Shown in pieces: positions 43,366-58,487 of a DNA stretch of 64,000 nt. The stretch is from Erpobdella octoculata. Its lineage: Eukaryota; Annelida; Clitellata; Hirudinida; Erpobdellidae. The stretch lies in NCBI GenBank assembly GCA_963978895.1, contig OZ022244.1, forward strand, positions 24,558,531 through 24,622,530, read 5' to 3'. The number at the start of each line of letters is the position of its first letter. Within the stretch, counting starts at the first letter, position 1. The notes under the pieces were generated by a model. It was not told where the DNA came from and searched no databases. It saw nothing but the letters and a program-made list of their open reading frames with translations. Position numbers and translations under genes: made by a program.

Positions 43366-44518
43366 GTTCATGCAATACTCCGACGCGATTTATGCAATAC
43401 GATGATGTGGTTTATGCAATACTCCGACGCGATTTATGCAATACGATGATGTGGTTTATGCAATACGATAATGTGGTTCATGCAATACGATGATGTGGTT
43501 TATGCAATACGATGATGTGGTTTATGCAATACGATGATGTGGTTTATGCAATACGATGATGTGGTTTATGCAATACGATGATGTGGTTTATGCAATACGA
43601 TGATGTGGTTTATGCAATACGATGATGTGGTTTAAGCAATACGATGATGTGGTTTATGCAATACGATGATGTGGTTTATGCAATACGATGATGTGGTTTA
43701 TGCAATACGATGATGTGGTTTATGCAATACGATGATGTGGTTTATGCAATACTCCGACGCGATTTATGCAATACGATGATGTGGTTTATGCAATACGATG
43801 ATGTGGTTTATGCAATACTCCGACGCAATTTATGCAATACGATGATGTGGTTTATGCAATACTCCGACGCAATTTATGCAATACGATGATGTGGTTTATG
43901 CAATACTCCGACGCAATTTATGCAATACGATGATGTGATTTATGCAATACTCCGACGCAATTTATGCAATACGATGATGTGGTTTATGCAATACTCCGAC
44001 GCGATTTATGCAATACGATGATGTGGTTTATGCAATACGATAATGTGGTTCATGCAATACGATGATGTGGTTTATGCAATACGATGATGTGGTTTATGCA
44101 ATACGATGATGTGGTTTATGCAATACGATGATGTGGTTTATGCAATACGATGATGTGGTTTAAGCAATACGATGATGTGGTTTATGCAATACGATGATGT
44201 GGTTTATGCAATACGATGATGTGGTTTATGCAATACGATGATGTGGTTTATGCAATACGATGATGTGGTTTATGCAATACTCCGACGCGATTTATGCAAT
44301 ACGATGATGTGGTTTATGCAATACGATGATGTGGTTTATGCAATACTCCGACGCAATTTATGCAATACGATGATGTGGTTTATGCAATACTCCGACGCAA
44401 TTTATGCAATACGATGATGTGGTTTATGCAATACTCCGACGCAATTTATGCAATACGATGATGTGATTTATGCAATACTCCGACGCAATTTATGCAATAC
44501 GATGATGTGGTTTATGCA
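43366..44518. repeat. 22-bp satellite-like array with two monomer types and a duplicated block
   Basis: Continuous array of about 52 monomers. Type A is 'tttatgcaatacgatgatgt' plus GG; type B is 'tttatgcaatactccgacgc' plus GA or AA. Rare markers (TTTAAGCAAT at 43631 and 44159; GATAATG at about 43467 and 44039) and the A/B order repeat with offsets of 528 and 572 bp (24 and 26 monomers). The array is therefore two near-identical blocks of ~0.55 kb. Confidence 0.95.
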
Positions 44519-44574
44519 CAACATAGCATAGCTGTTTTTTAAAATACTTTGTCATTTTTTTTTACAAAACTTTA

Positions 44575-44760
44575 TTGTTTTTAAATCTTTTATAATAACT
44601 TCCCTTGTTGCTTGCTTGCTTGAGTCTATCGTTGGGACTCTGTAGCACTCAATAACCTATTTTTCGTTATCCAATCAAATTGAAATTTGGTGGGTTTATT
44701 TGTTGCTGTGGACTTAACATTCTATTACATTTTCAGATTGATTGGACAAAATATATGTAA
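44575..44760 (+). repeat. Dispersed repeat module
   Basis: 'cttttataataacttccctt', a (GCTT)n run, 'ccaatcaaattgaaatttgg' and 'ttttcagattgattggacaa'. Close to the copies in FHIP1 intron 2 and at 6590-6790. Confidence 0.65.
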
Positions 44761-47700
44761 ATTATAGAATGAAATCAATTAATCTTTTAAAATTAAAAAA
44801 AATAAAACTTTCATGTAGAACAACAAACTGCAAATTTTTGTTTTTTTACTATCATCAAAATATATTTTGCAAAACATTTTTAATCACCTAATTACAAAAT
44901 TATAAATGATCTTAAACATACCACTGTGCCTTTCGGAGTGCAAGCCATTTTATATTGAGCGATGGGCTCATCCTTTATACAGTATCTACTATATATGTGA
45001 TACATACATACAGACATCGGAAATTATGTATGTTGATATAAAAAGTTATAATTGAAATTGTAGGTTAAGCAAAATCCTCTTTGAATTGTGGCCAGCACTT
45101 AACAAGAATTTATTTGTATTTATTTTTTAAACTGTGAATACTACTACTATAATTACAATTATAATTAGTTTTACTAAAATTATCTTATTTAATGAACAAT
45201 TATTATAGAATGTTTCCAACCACCTTTTTCCAACCTTGATTCCATTCTCCACGTACACTTTTTTATTATTCAACCTGCTTACAATCGATAATTCATTCGT
45301 CACAAAATTCTTTATCTTCATCGCGTTTTTATTTTTTTTTTTTACAAATTTTTGTTTTTTAATAATTTATTTTTTATGGACATTTAGTTTAATTCTGTTA
45401 TTTTTTACGTTCTATAAAATCTTGTGCTAGCAATCTGCTAATAAATATTGTTTGTTTATGATGTAATTCTGTTTCTCTAATTAGTTTATGCTTTCGGAAG
45501 TGCGTGCTTATATTTTTGTCTCCAGAAATCAAGTATAGAAAAAGGATACTTCATAATTTGTTTTCAAAATTCAACTATTTTCAAATTATTGCTTTAAAAC
45601 TTTCATCTATAATCGGCTTAACAGAAAAATACCAAGTTAATTTATTCTAAACTTATCTAATCGAGTACTCCATCGAGTGTAATTAATTGATCTCGTAGGT
45701 ATATATCTCGTTCGTAAGGCATCATCATTTGAATCTGTATTATTACTTTGTTCGTTTAACATTTTCCTAAAAGAACTCTTTTTCACATTCTCTTTCTCGC
45801 GTTTTCAGTTTTCAGTTCAATCGTTCATGCAATTAGTGAAAGATTTATTACTGCCCGATGATTAGGCTAAGCTAGTCAAACATTGCAAATGACAAAACAG
45901 ATTATTTGGCTCTTTAGATCTCCAAATTGGCTTGACAGGCGGTTGATTCTACGACAACATCAGTTAGTCACACGTGGTACATTTCAGCTACACTTAAAAC
46001 CATTCTTGCGTTCCCATCAAGGGTCAACGCCCTGAAGATTCTCCAACGTGATAATGTCTCTGCTTTCCATCTTAAGATTTTTGTTTCAGTTACATAATTG
46101 GTTGAATGAAGCTATTTTTAAATAGTTTCTTTAGTAAAAATGTTTTAAAACTGCTTATTATAACGATTTTTATAATTAACTTGTTTTTTTTTCAATGGTT
46201 ATTTATTAATTTCGCAGATGTTTATCATATCGTCTACAGCCATTTTTATGCATAATTAGCATTTACAGCTATTTTAAATCTTCAATTATCAAAAAAATAT
46301 TTTTTAGCTAATAATTATCGTTTTTCATTAGAATTGATTTTTTCCTGCACGAGTTTCTTGTTTACTTTTTCAATTTCCTGATAGAAAAACATCACAAAGC
46401 TCTTTGAATCCGCAAAGCAGTTCGTTAAATGTGCTTTTTTCTTTCATTGCACTTTTTTATTTTTACTTTTATTTACTTCTTTGATTTAATAAAAACATCA
46501 ATTTGCTTTGTTGACGAGTGCCCCACTTGAGGAAAACATGGTGGCAAATGGCATCCATTTCACCCTTGATTTTGCAAAATTCTTTTTTTGTTGTTGGAAA
46601 AATTCATTAATGAATCAATGTTTATTTTGCCGTTTGAAAGATTCTAGCTTGATTTTAATGGAACATTTAATTCTAAAACGCGTATAATGAACCACGAAAA
46701 CTAATGGTGCAAGCTCAATTTGGTGCAATGATGAAAACAAACAAGATGTAGACCATTGAGAAATTAACAACCTTCTGTTAGTGCTACATCGACACATTTA
46801 TTGATGATTTCAGCCATTTAAAACATTTTTGTCTAAAATATTGTTTATTTTATTAATTTTGAATTGAAAATAAGTAAAAAACAATCTAGTTAATTAAATA
46901 AAATAACATGATTGAAATGATCTGTTTACAACATTTTGCTGGCAACAATATTCATTTTTACCATTTTTTCCACTGGCATACAACAATGTTTATAGATGAA
47001 TGGATGTTTATGTACAATCATAATTACATTATTATACAGTATTTATTATATATATAATTATATATAATAAAGAAGAAGAATAACAAATATGTCTCTGTTG
47101 AAAAATAGAAATGACATCCCTGTTATTCAAACTTCTCCAAAACACATGCACAATATGCACATGCACAATATGCACATGCCCAATATGCACATGCATACCT
47201 GTACACATTCACCTTTTATTAGGACAAATTCCTTTGAAGTGTTTTTGTCATAGCAACAGCTTTCATTTTTAAAAATTTTCTAAATCACAAACAAATATTA
47301 AAATTAAAAAACAAATTGAAAATGGCCATCACGTCGAATTACAAAACGTGTAAGTTTAACTTCAAAAATAATATTTATTTATTTTTTATTTTGATCTTTT
47401 CGTTTTTAATCAGTGTCAGGGTAAATTTGATTGACTTCAAGCATAAGCAAATTAGAAAAATAAAAAAAAATTCAAATTAACAATTTGATTTTTTTATTTT
47501 TCTCTGTTTGTTTTTCATGGTTATAAGTAATTTTTTTCAACTATTCATTATTAAATGAATAATAATTTTAAAATGTAAAATCCCGTTTTTTTTAAACTTA
47601 TTGTTTTTGTGTTAAGTTTAGATAAAATACAAAAGAACTTCAGGAAACCGTGAGTATCTTCCTGATAATTATTGCCATAGTGATGCAGCTTCTCTGAATT

Positions 47701-48265
47701 CTTGAGGCGCTTTATATATTTTGTTGATTGTTTGAATTTTTTTTATCATTTTTTGGAATATATTTTTTTGCGTTTTTCAATTGTGTAAACAGTATTTTGT
47801 GCATATTATTATTATTAACTGAACTAAAATTTATTTTTTTAAATTTTCACAAAAATTAAACTAAAATAAACATAAAAGAGTTCGGTGTCAATTTCATTGT
47901 ATCATTCAAAATAAAATTTTATTTAATAACTATACAGGTTTAAGTAAACTAATTTCAAGATCAATTGTTAACAAGAAAATCATTTTTTAATCAAAATTTA
48001 AATTTTTATTATAAAATAATATCAGTACGTTAGAATATAAAATTTGAAGCCATTTTTAATAATTTTATGTTTTAAACAGAACAATATTCACGTTGAAATT
48101 CACATAAAATTTAAAAAAGTGTCATTAGAGCTAAATAAAAGTTAGGTATCAAATTTGATCTCGTCAGTTAGTTGGAAAAATGGTTATCCAGGTTTAACCA
48201 AATAACAACTGAAAACACAAATTCGAGGTTTTATTACACAGTTACATTTTTAGTAATAGCATGGT
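44761..48265. other. AT-rich noncoding stretch
   Basis: About 3.5 kb with no coding exon recognised on either strand. The only regular structure noted is a short 'atgcacatgcacaatatgca'-type repeat at about 47145-47195. Confidence 0.5.
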
Positions 48266-48269
48266 CTAC

Positions 48270-48560
48270 CATTTGGGGTCACTGGATCAATATTAGGGGG
48301 TCGTGGGATTAATATTAAGGGATCGTGAAATCAATATTAGGGGGTCACTGGATCAATATTAGGGGGTCGTGAGATCAACATTAGGGGGTCGTGAGATCAA
48401 TATTAGGAGGTCGTGAGATCAATATTAGGGGGTTGTGAGATCAATATTAGGGGGTCGTGAGATCAATATTAGGGGGTCGTGAGATCAATATTAGGGGGTC
48501 GTGAGATCAATATTAGGGGGTCGTGAGATCAATATTAGGGGGTCGTGAGATTGATATTAA
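48270..48560. repeat. 22-bp tandem array containing TTAGGGGG
   Basis: About thirteen copies of 'gatcaatattagggggtcgt' plus GA. The first units are more varied and the last six nearly identical. Confidence 0.94.
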
Positions 48561-48579
48561 AAGCAGAAAATGTTTTAAA

Positions 48580-48640
48580 TAATAATAATTTATTTACATA
48601 GCGCCAGAAAAGTCTGAGGCGCTTACAAAGGTTCCTTTCA
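48580..48640. other. Short interspersed AATAATAATTTATT / GGCGCTTACAAAGG motif
   Basis: 'aataataatttatttacata' followed by 'gcgcc' and 'gaggcgcttacaaagg' resembles a short interspersed motif frequent in marine invertebrate genomes. The family is not named. Confidence 0.3.
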
Positions 48641-48649
48641 TTGTCAGTT

Positions 48650-50070
48650 ATGAACGATTTGTATATTTAAAACTTTCGTTACACCAAAGTCCATAATGAG
48701 TCATGAATAAGATATTTGATATTTGTTATCATTGCTTATACAAATTTATGGCTAAAACAATCAAACAATCAATTTGCTCGATCGGTTGCTTTGTGGAAAA
48801 TATTTTCAAAATTGGATAACTTAGAAAAAACATATTCTATCCCCACCATATTAATGCAAATTTATTTTAATTGTCCAAGACTACATGGATTTCCTATGTT
48901 TTTCCCTCCTACATAGACCCCTCTCCAAATGGTATTCCTCTCCTACAGTTGATTATTTATGTGTTATTTTTGTCCCACTCTGTCTAACGCGGAGGCTGTA
49001 GATCGTACTATAATAGGATGTCACTACCGTCACTGAACCACTAAATTCAAATAAAGGAACACTAGGATGCAGGCTACGAAATGCTCACAGCTTGATTTAC
49101 GATTGAACAAAAAATGTACCATCTCATTCAGACTGTGGTGGAAAAGTTTTTTTAATTAATTTTTTTAAAGAATAGAGCAATAATTTCTTTTGTTTCTCAA
49201 ATTTTCTAATAAAATTTCATTTGACTTGAGGCTTAAAAATATTTTTTAAGTTTTTCATGTGAAAATTCCAGTTTTTCTGTGAATATTTTAGTTATCATTT
49301 TTTATTTCAATTTTTCATCAATTTAGTTTTTGTGCTTTTTTGAACCAACACAAAATAATTAACTTGAAAAGTCAGAAAACGATGCCAATGCAAAAGAGGT
49401 ATAGAGAAACCAGAAAATATATAACATTCTCTCCAGACTTGTAAACGGTAGTTTTTCGTTTGTTGTCAACAAGTCACTCAAGACAAGGACAAGTGAGGTG
49501 GCGAAACAGTCACTTGTCCCGTTTAAGGCAGTGCGGAAACATCAATCCGTGAAAGTGTTAACTTCGAATTGGTTCCGTCGATACTTTGCTGACTGTTTGA
49601 CTGGCGATTTGAAACAATTTTTTAAATTGTGGTAAAAAACTTACAAGTTGAACATACCTTCCTCTGAGTAGAGATTTGTAATTTTTCATTTATTTTGATA
49701 CGAAAAAAGACGCAGCTGAAGCAGTGAAACCCCAAAAATTTTAAATTATTAATGCTAACTATTGGTTTAATTATAACTTTGGATAAACAAATGTAGACCA
49801 TTCAGCTGATATTGATCACTTCATCTTTCAGTTTTTTAGCTTTTTAAGTTAAAAACAAATAGAAGGATTTGATGCTTGCAAGCACAAAAAACCACAAGCT
49901 ATGAAAAGTACGAGTTTAATGTTTTAGTACTGTAAAGGTTTAATGTCTCGATAAAGATGTTTATCAGTTTCGCTAATTTTGCAAAATTGTTCGCCACTTT
50001 AGATCTGCCTGGTTGAACCAGCATTTCAAGTTTGTTTTCAGATTATATGACTTATTAATTTTTAGAAGAA
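48650..50070. other. Noncoding stretch
   Basis: No gene recognised. The segment at 49440-49620 has an open plus frame of ~60 residues but no family signature. Confidence 0.4.
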
Positions 50071-50074
50071 GTCC

Positions 50075-50600
50075 AAAATTTCTCATCTCCAAAAAACCTT
50101 TATAACATTGCAACTAAAGAATTCCACATGGTTTGATGTCGAGAATAAGACACAATTCCCCTCCTAAATCTTCTTTTATTATTTTTTGAAGCCAATCATT
50201 TTTTACTGGACTTATTCTCAAACGTTTCACAACATCTTTTTGGATGACGGAATCAAAAAACCACTTGCCATCTTAACATCAACTATGTCGGATTGGTCCA
50301 GAGATAATTTCATCACTGTCGTCGATTTTCATGTTATCATTGTTTGAATCCTCATTTTCTTCCAATTTTTGCAATGGAAGTGACGCTAGTTTCTTGTTAT
50401 TGAGAACATCACAAACAACTACATGAATTCTATGAGCATGGCAAGACTGGTGTTCGCATTTTATCAGTCTATCAATTTTAACCATGACTGAAGTGGCGTC
50501 ACTCGTGCAACAGATGACATCTGTTTTTATGTTCAAACCGAATTGAGCGGCGCTTATATAAAACAACCATTTCTTTGCAAGCATCAGCCGACATTGATCT
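50075..50600 (-). pseudogene. hAT transposase remnant (ZBED-like)
   Basis: On minus, 50584-50279 is an open stretch with 'CCTSDATSVMVKIDRLIKCE' and 'QSCHAHRIHVVVCDVL', matching the hAT core 'TDGAxxM...C.AH.IHLAV.D'. A change of frame follows, then 'SPVKNDWLQKII' and a 'MWNSLVAML' block equal to the family's RWNS motif, ended by an in-frame stop. The catalytic Asp of the TDGA motif is kept as 'SDAT'. Frameshifts and stops make it non-functional. Terminal repeats were not located. Confidence 0.75.
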
Positions 50601-52740
50601 TTTGATACAAATGAGCCCGGGATGGTGAAAGAACTGACATGTGTACATTCACATTTGCATATCGCTTGTTATTTTTACCAGATATTGAGTATATATAGTA
50701 AAATGGTCCAAATCCTGGAATCCCGGTTTTCAATCACGGGAATGCGATCCCGGCAAAAAAAGCCTAATCCCGGGATTCCGGGATTACAATCCCTAATTTC
50801 GTCATTATTACTTAATGTAGTGTGATTGACATATATTGCGGTATCAACTACGTAAACCTCTTGTCTCTACAAGAGCACTATTAAAATAAAGTTCTTGGTA
50901 CTCCAGTTACTTTGATATCATTTTATAATTTACATTTTATCTATTTGTTCAGCAAGTCAACAAGAAAGTGGTCAATCTGTTTTTAAAGTTTTGTGTTTTC
51001 ATGAAATGTCAAATAATTTTTTTGGAGATAATTCAGTATTAAAACTTTTCCATGCTGAATTAAAATTAAAAACAATTATTGACAACTATTTTATAAATGT
51101 TTTTACAATGTAGATGATCAACAAGCCTGTTTTTGTTGTGCATGCCAACGACTCTGTTTGAGTCATAAACATTTACAAAAATAAAATCAATTAAAGCTCA
51201 TCAAACGATTTTATTTTAATTTTTTTTATCTTTGGCGTTTACTGAATTGGAAAACTTTCAGTCAACAAAAAATTAATTTCCGCTTGAAATAAAAATATTT
51301 TTCAGCACAGAAACAATTAATGACAAAAAATGTTAAAAATCAAATGGGTAATTAGTTCTACTGTATCTGATATTGAAAGTTTTATAAAAGAAAAAAAAAG
51401 AAAAAAAGACCGAAATATTAGATATTATTTATCTCCAAGTCTTGCCATAAAAGAAAACCTTTTTGTGTGACAAGGACAAATGTAGATGATGATGATAATT
51501 GGTCAGGAAATTGCAGAATGAGTCACGCGCTATAAAAATATCTAGTATCACTCATGTGAGAAAAAGATATTTTTGTCATACCGACTTATAAATAATTATT
51601 ACTATTGCAATTATACTCCATGCATTTATTTTACTGACGTGGAACACCAGCAGTTACCATAAATAAAAAACATTACCCTTTTAGATTATTTGTATTTTTG
51701 TTGTTATTATAATCAATTTAATAATAATAATTTCATTATTATTATCAGCATCACCATCATTATTATTATTATTGAAAAAAGTAATCGATTTTAAACATAG
51801 ACGGGTGTAAAGAAGAAAGTAAGTCGGAAAGATCTTGAACAAAGTGAAAGTGAACAAAGGTTATGTAGGTCAAAGCAAAGGTTATATAGGTCAAAGCTAA
51901 AATCATATAAGTCAAAGCAAACGTTTTATATAGCAAACAAATGAGTAGTTTGTCAAAAAGCTGTCAAAATAATGGAAGATTCAAGGTAGTGCTCCACAAG
52001 GGACTTCTTCGATATTGATGATGTTCTCGTGAGAGGATATCGAGTCACGTCTGAGACAACACAAATCACATGCGCAGAGTTTATTTACATTCATTTATGT
52101 TAATTTATGTTAATTACACCAGCTACATCGACGGAGTTGACGCATAAAAGGAAAAACATTGAAATTTATGGTCCGTTAAACGGCTCACTTGGAGTTTTAC
52201 TGTCACCCGCGAGTGCATCTGCACCGGATTTACGACCGGCACATAAAGGCAGAATTGTTGTTCACTATGTTCTCTAGAATTATGAAAGAGTGTTCTTATA
52301 GAGGCGACCAAAGCTTTATTTCATGCGGACAATTTTCTGAATCTCATTTTCTTCTTGAGTTTTTCGTTGTCAAGGAGTAAATCAGTCGGCATTCTTTCAT
52401 TGACAATGCAACAAAAAGATAATAGGACGCTTTTTTGTGCGTTAACGCTTTCAAAAGAAATTACTGACTAGCTAGAAGTTCATTGTTTGCAATTGCTTTT
52501 TAGAAATTAATAGTTTCCATAGCGAGGGTTAAACTTAAATGCATTTTTGAAAACAAATGGCCATGTAGAGTTGCTAAGCTTCTTTGGGAGACAAGAATTA
52601 TTTTTTTGACAAAGCAAGAACCATAATACAACTTTCTTTGAAAGACTGAAATTTTCATTGTTCGTGTAACAAATTCTTTAAAAAATAAAATAAAAGTCGA
52701 AATTAACGTTAACTCATACGAAGTTGTTCTTTATCGTCGT
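50601..52740. other. Noncoding stretch
   Basis: Includes a short G/C-rich repeat of 'aatcccgg' / 'cgggatt' motifs at about 50712-50795 (inverted copies, possibly a transposon end), a small (ATT)n cluster at 51720-51775 and a ~24-bp repeat ('aaggttatataggtcaaagc') at 51855-51925. No exon recognised. Confidence 0.5.
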
Positions 52741-52752
52741 CCAGTTGTCGCA

Positions 52753-53927
52753 TCAGCAGCTGCACGAGCAGCAACAAGAGGTGCAGACGTCTTTATTATT
52801 GAAGCTGTCCGTCTTGTAGCAGAGGAGCTGCTTGAGCTTGTTGCGGAAGTTTACGTTGAGGAAAGAATAAATGACCGGATTGGAAAGGTTGTTGATGAAA
52901 TACAGATAGAAGACGACAGGCGAGTGAGGAAGAACGTTGAGTAGAATCAAGATGGCTGGCAAGAAGGAGAAAGCGAAGACGACGGTGACGATGAACAGCA
53001 TGAATGCTATCTTCATGTTCTCACTGACGTGAACCTCAAGCGACGTCGGCTTGCTCGTTGGACACAGAGATGACAGTTTCTCGTTGTTCACTACCACTGC
53101 GGCCGCTGTTGTGTTGTTTAAACTATCGTTAGCTTCTCCCGTGCTCGATGCCGCGTTGGCTTCTTGCGGAACTTCGAGGCCTGCCCTGGCCATTGAGATG
53201 CTCTGCTTCGGCAGGGCGACGATAAGGGTTGGCTGGGTGCCGAGTCGCCTGTTGCGCATTCTTCTTACTCGTCTCATGGTAACTGAACGATAAATGGCCA
53301 GGTAGAGGATGAGGACCACCAAGAGGCAAAGTCCGAAAATGAGAATCATAAATCTTTTGTAATAAAACAAAACTGAACCGCTTATTATGAAGTGGTTTTC
53401 CTGGCATGACGGTGCGCTTGTGAAGTTTTTATGGTTTTGCCAGCAAGCGTACACAAGCATGGAACCTCGGTCTCTATCTTCGTCCAGAATTTTCTTGACG
53501 TTCTCGACTGAACAGTTGAGCGGAGGATCGCTGGCAAGGTGAGTTTCTTGGTAGATTCCGTTGGCACAAGCCATGACTACTCCGTGCATCGAAGAAAGAA
53601 CTGCCAGGAAGAGGACAAGAACTTTCGCTCTGAACTTGGTGACCGCTTGCTTCCAGGGATGGCAGAGACAGAAGTATCGATCCACTGCTATGGCGACCAT
53701 GATGAAAGTGGAATACAATATGGTGGAGGCGACGAAGAAGTAATAAGACTTGCAGAAGACATCACTGGTGATCCAGTAGTTGAAGTATTCGAGGTAGATG
53801 GTGCCGGGGATAACGAGAGTGCAAGTCGTCAAGTCGACGATGGCCAGTGCTACGATGAACAGAGAGGAGACGAGGCGATCGGATCTGCACGAGAATACGT
53901 ACAATACCAACGCGTTTCCTGCAACAC
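52753..53927 (-). CDS. Class A (rhodopsin-like) G protein-coupled receptor, 3' exon (5' exon not found)
   Basis: One exon of 390 codons plus a split first codon. The acceptor is at 53929-53928 ('tcttcgatcgacag'), phase 1. Seven membrane segments follow, TM1 being cut by the intron: 'GNALVL' (N1.50), 'VALAIVDL' (D2.50), 'FCKSYYF' (Cys3.25), 'VAIAVDRYFCLCHPW' (DRY), 'RFMILIFGLCLLVVLILYL' (TM5), 'AFSFLPAILILLNV' (TM6, Pro6.50) and 'SNPVIYSFLNVNFR' (NPxxY). The second extracellular loop is long with several Cys. TM4 lacks the usual Trp, and TM6 has FSFLP instead of CWxP. The third loop is long and low-complexity. The tail ends in a Cys cluster ('VCTSCCCSCSC'), likely for palmitoylation. Met at 53961 is in the intron and probably not the start. 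The ligand class cannot be told; peptide-like is a guess. Confidence 0.88.
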
Positions 53928-54129
53928 CTGTCGATCGAAGACGAAATAGAAATTTACTCACATTTTTTTTATTAATTTGAAATTAAAAAAAAAAAAATTT
54001 TTTTTGACACACTTTGGAGCTGCGAAATATTTTTATGCGTGGAAATAATTTAAATTGGTTCAAGTTTAGATTTATTTCAGTTGGAAAAAAACTAGTCAAA
54101 TAAATACACTTACACACAAACGAGCCGGC

Positions 54130-55935
<1,806 letters not shown>

Positions 55936-55944
55936 AATGCGTAC

Positions 55945-56396
55945 ATTCCATCAATCCGTATATACCATCCTTCCTTACATTCCATCCATCCATATATACC
56001 ATCCTTCCTTACATTCCATCCATCCATATATACAATCCTTCCTTACATTCCATCAATCCATATATACCATCCTTCCTTACATTATATCCATTCATATAAA
56101 CTATCCTTCCTTACATTCCATCTATCCATATATACAATCCTTCCTTACATTCCATCAATCCATATATACCATCCTTCCTTACATTATATCCATTCATATA
56201 AACTATCCTTCCTTACATTCCATCTATCCATATATACCATCCTTCCTTACATTCCATCAATCCATATATGCCATCCTTCCTTACATTCCATCCATTCATA
56301 TATACCATCCTTCCTTACATTATATCCATTCATATATACCATCCTTCCTTACATTCCATCCATCCCTATATATCATCCTTCCTTACATTACATCGG
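55945..56396. repeat. ~34-bp tandem array
   Basis: About thirteen copies of 'catccttccttacattccat' followed by 'ccatccatatatac'. Open Pro/Ser/Tyr-rich frames across it are repeat translations. Confidence 0.93.
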
Positions 56397-56399
56397 TAA

Positions 56400-58228
56400 A
56401 CATTTTTTCAGATCATGAGTTGACAATGAAGCAATTTTGATAGAGATTAATGTACATTTTCTGTTTTCGGTTTTTAGCCGTTTTGTCTGTAATGGATTCT
56501 ATTTGTTATGTAATCGTTTTGGAGTTTGTTAGATGTTGTTAATCTTGCAATCGATTAATTATTCACAAATTTCGCGTTCTCAGATTGAACTGAAATTTTT
56601 CATGCGTATTAGATATCGATGATAACATACATCTTGATTGTTGAAAATAAATTTCTTTGAAGTTGTATGTTGTTGTTTTTTTTCGATCGGGACGCACATC
56701 CTTGTTTGTGTTGCGTTTGTGCGCGGCGTTAAGTCGGTAGTAAATTAACAATGGTTGTGGAACTCGGTAAGATTTGGTGAATTCTAACTTAAGATTGAAT
56801 TGTTTCTCAATTTACTATTTAAATAATTTAAATTTGTATTTTTTAATAAAACAAACAATGGAAACAAAAAGCCATAAAAGCATGAGTTAGTTTAAACTGT
56901 CAAAATCGTCTTGCTAGTTTCACCCATGTCTGTTATAGATGTAGACCGCATGAGAAAACTTACATAAGTTTATGAGAGATGTATAACAAATGTCTATCAT
57001 TATTGTTAAAATTGAAAAAAAAACTGAGTATTTAAATCATTTAACCAATTTTCTGATTAACAATTTTTTTAAATGTGTTTTAAAAAGCTCAATATAGTAA
57101 ACATTAATGTTTAATCTTTTCTTTCTTCTAGTATAACATTAAAGTTGTTTTTCTGATAGAAAAAGTGAAAAATATTGTATTGCCGTTTCTTCATTTTTCT
57201 TCTAAATACAAACATTTTTAAATTTCAGAGAGTAGTAAAGATGGACAAAAAATTTATTATATGGTTGAATTTACATGAATGTTTTCCATTGTTATTTCTG
57301 AATTTTATTTAAACTAGAAATGATTCATTACAAAATCTAATATATGAACTGGAAAAATTGCAACGCTTTGAGCGTGTTCTATCTTCAATTTCTATCACCT
57401 TGGGAACACCACTGATTTCATCCATCAGTGAATAAAATTCAAACCATACATTTTGTCTTTATCATTCATTCGTTCATTCCATATATCCACATACCTCATA
57501 TATACATTACATATATCTCATTTACACATTACAGACACTTATTCCGTCTATATACACTGTTCATTCATTTCATTCTTACTTTTTACGCATATATTTTATC
57601 TTTACATTCTATGACACCATGTTTGAGTACATATAAATTATGAAATTTAAATTTAGTTAAATGAATAGTTGATCAGGATGTCAATATTAGCTTTACCGAT
57701 GTAAGCATATAATAAATAATTATATAACTAATCAAGTATATAAATATTTTTTTCAGATGAACATGGCATAAAAAGAATTTTTTTTACTAATTTGAGTTTA
57801 GTCTTGGTGCACCAATACAACTAAATTGCATTCAGTGAAACTCCTTTTTCAATAGTTTAGAGTAAAAACAAAAATTCTGACTAAAAGTAAGTTGTACGCG
57901 TTCCACCCTAAATTTTTCATGTGATTTCGCACAAATACATTTAAAAAATTTTTATGTGATTTCGCACAATTACATTTGAAATGTTTATAAAGACCTGCCA
58001 GAAAAATGTGCGCTTCAGCAATGCAAGTTCATTTTCTGGTGTGCATCCGCAATGATGTGTCAGCATGCATTCACTGTTTGAGATGAGATTATTTTTGACT
58101 TGAAAGCAAACAACACGCTAATGAGAAGTGCAACGGTTGTCTGTCAGAAGATTTTTGCAGACTCCGTTGAATGTTTCCCATGCCAATCCAGCTGACGAGA
58201 TCAAAGAACGCTCACGAAACTCCCTCAT
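56400..58228. other. Noncoding stretch
   Basis: No gene recognised. 58121-58228 with 58496-58510 forms a continuous open minus-strand frame once the MITE is removed, but no family is recognised. Confidence 0.4.
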
Positions 58229-58236
58229 CTGGTCCC

Positions 58237-58487
58237 AGGCTGTGACGTAGCTAGGGTTTTTGGCGCCCGGGGCAAAGTCTAACGAATGCGCCCTTACAAC
58301 ATCCCATCTGTCTTTAAAACGTTGCTTCCACAAAAAGCTGATGACCGGGAGGGGGGAGGAAGTAGTCGGAGCCACTTTATAAAAAAAATCTTTCGAAACC
58401 AAGGAAGAAAACTATAGAAATTTCTTTTTGGCACCCCCCATGACGGCACCAAAGGCAGCTTGCTCTCCCTGCCCCTTAGCCACGCCT
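58237..58487. mobile_element. hAT-type MITE with perfect 8-bp target duplication
   Basis: A 251-bp element. The left end 'aggctgtgacgtagctaggg' and the reverse complement of the right end 'aggcgtggctaaggggcagg' are imperfect terminal inverted repeats of the kind found in hAT elements. It is flanked on both sides by CTGGTCCC (58229-58236 and 58488-58495), an 8-bp duplication typical of hAT. No transposase inside. Higher GC than its surroundings. Confidence 0.85.

Noticed and set aside
43366..44518. CRISPR-like array (22-bp repeats)
   Set aside because: There are no variable spacers; the units are contiguous tandem monomers in a eukaryotic genome.
56930..57000. Possible first exon of the GPCR on minus (short ATG frame followed by GTAAGT, right phase)
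   Set aside because: Only about 13 residues, not hydrophobic enough to complete TM1, and it lacks an extracellular N-terminus.
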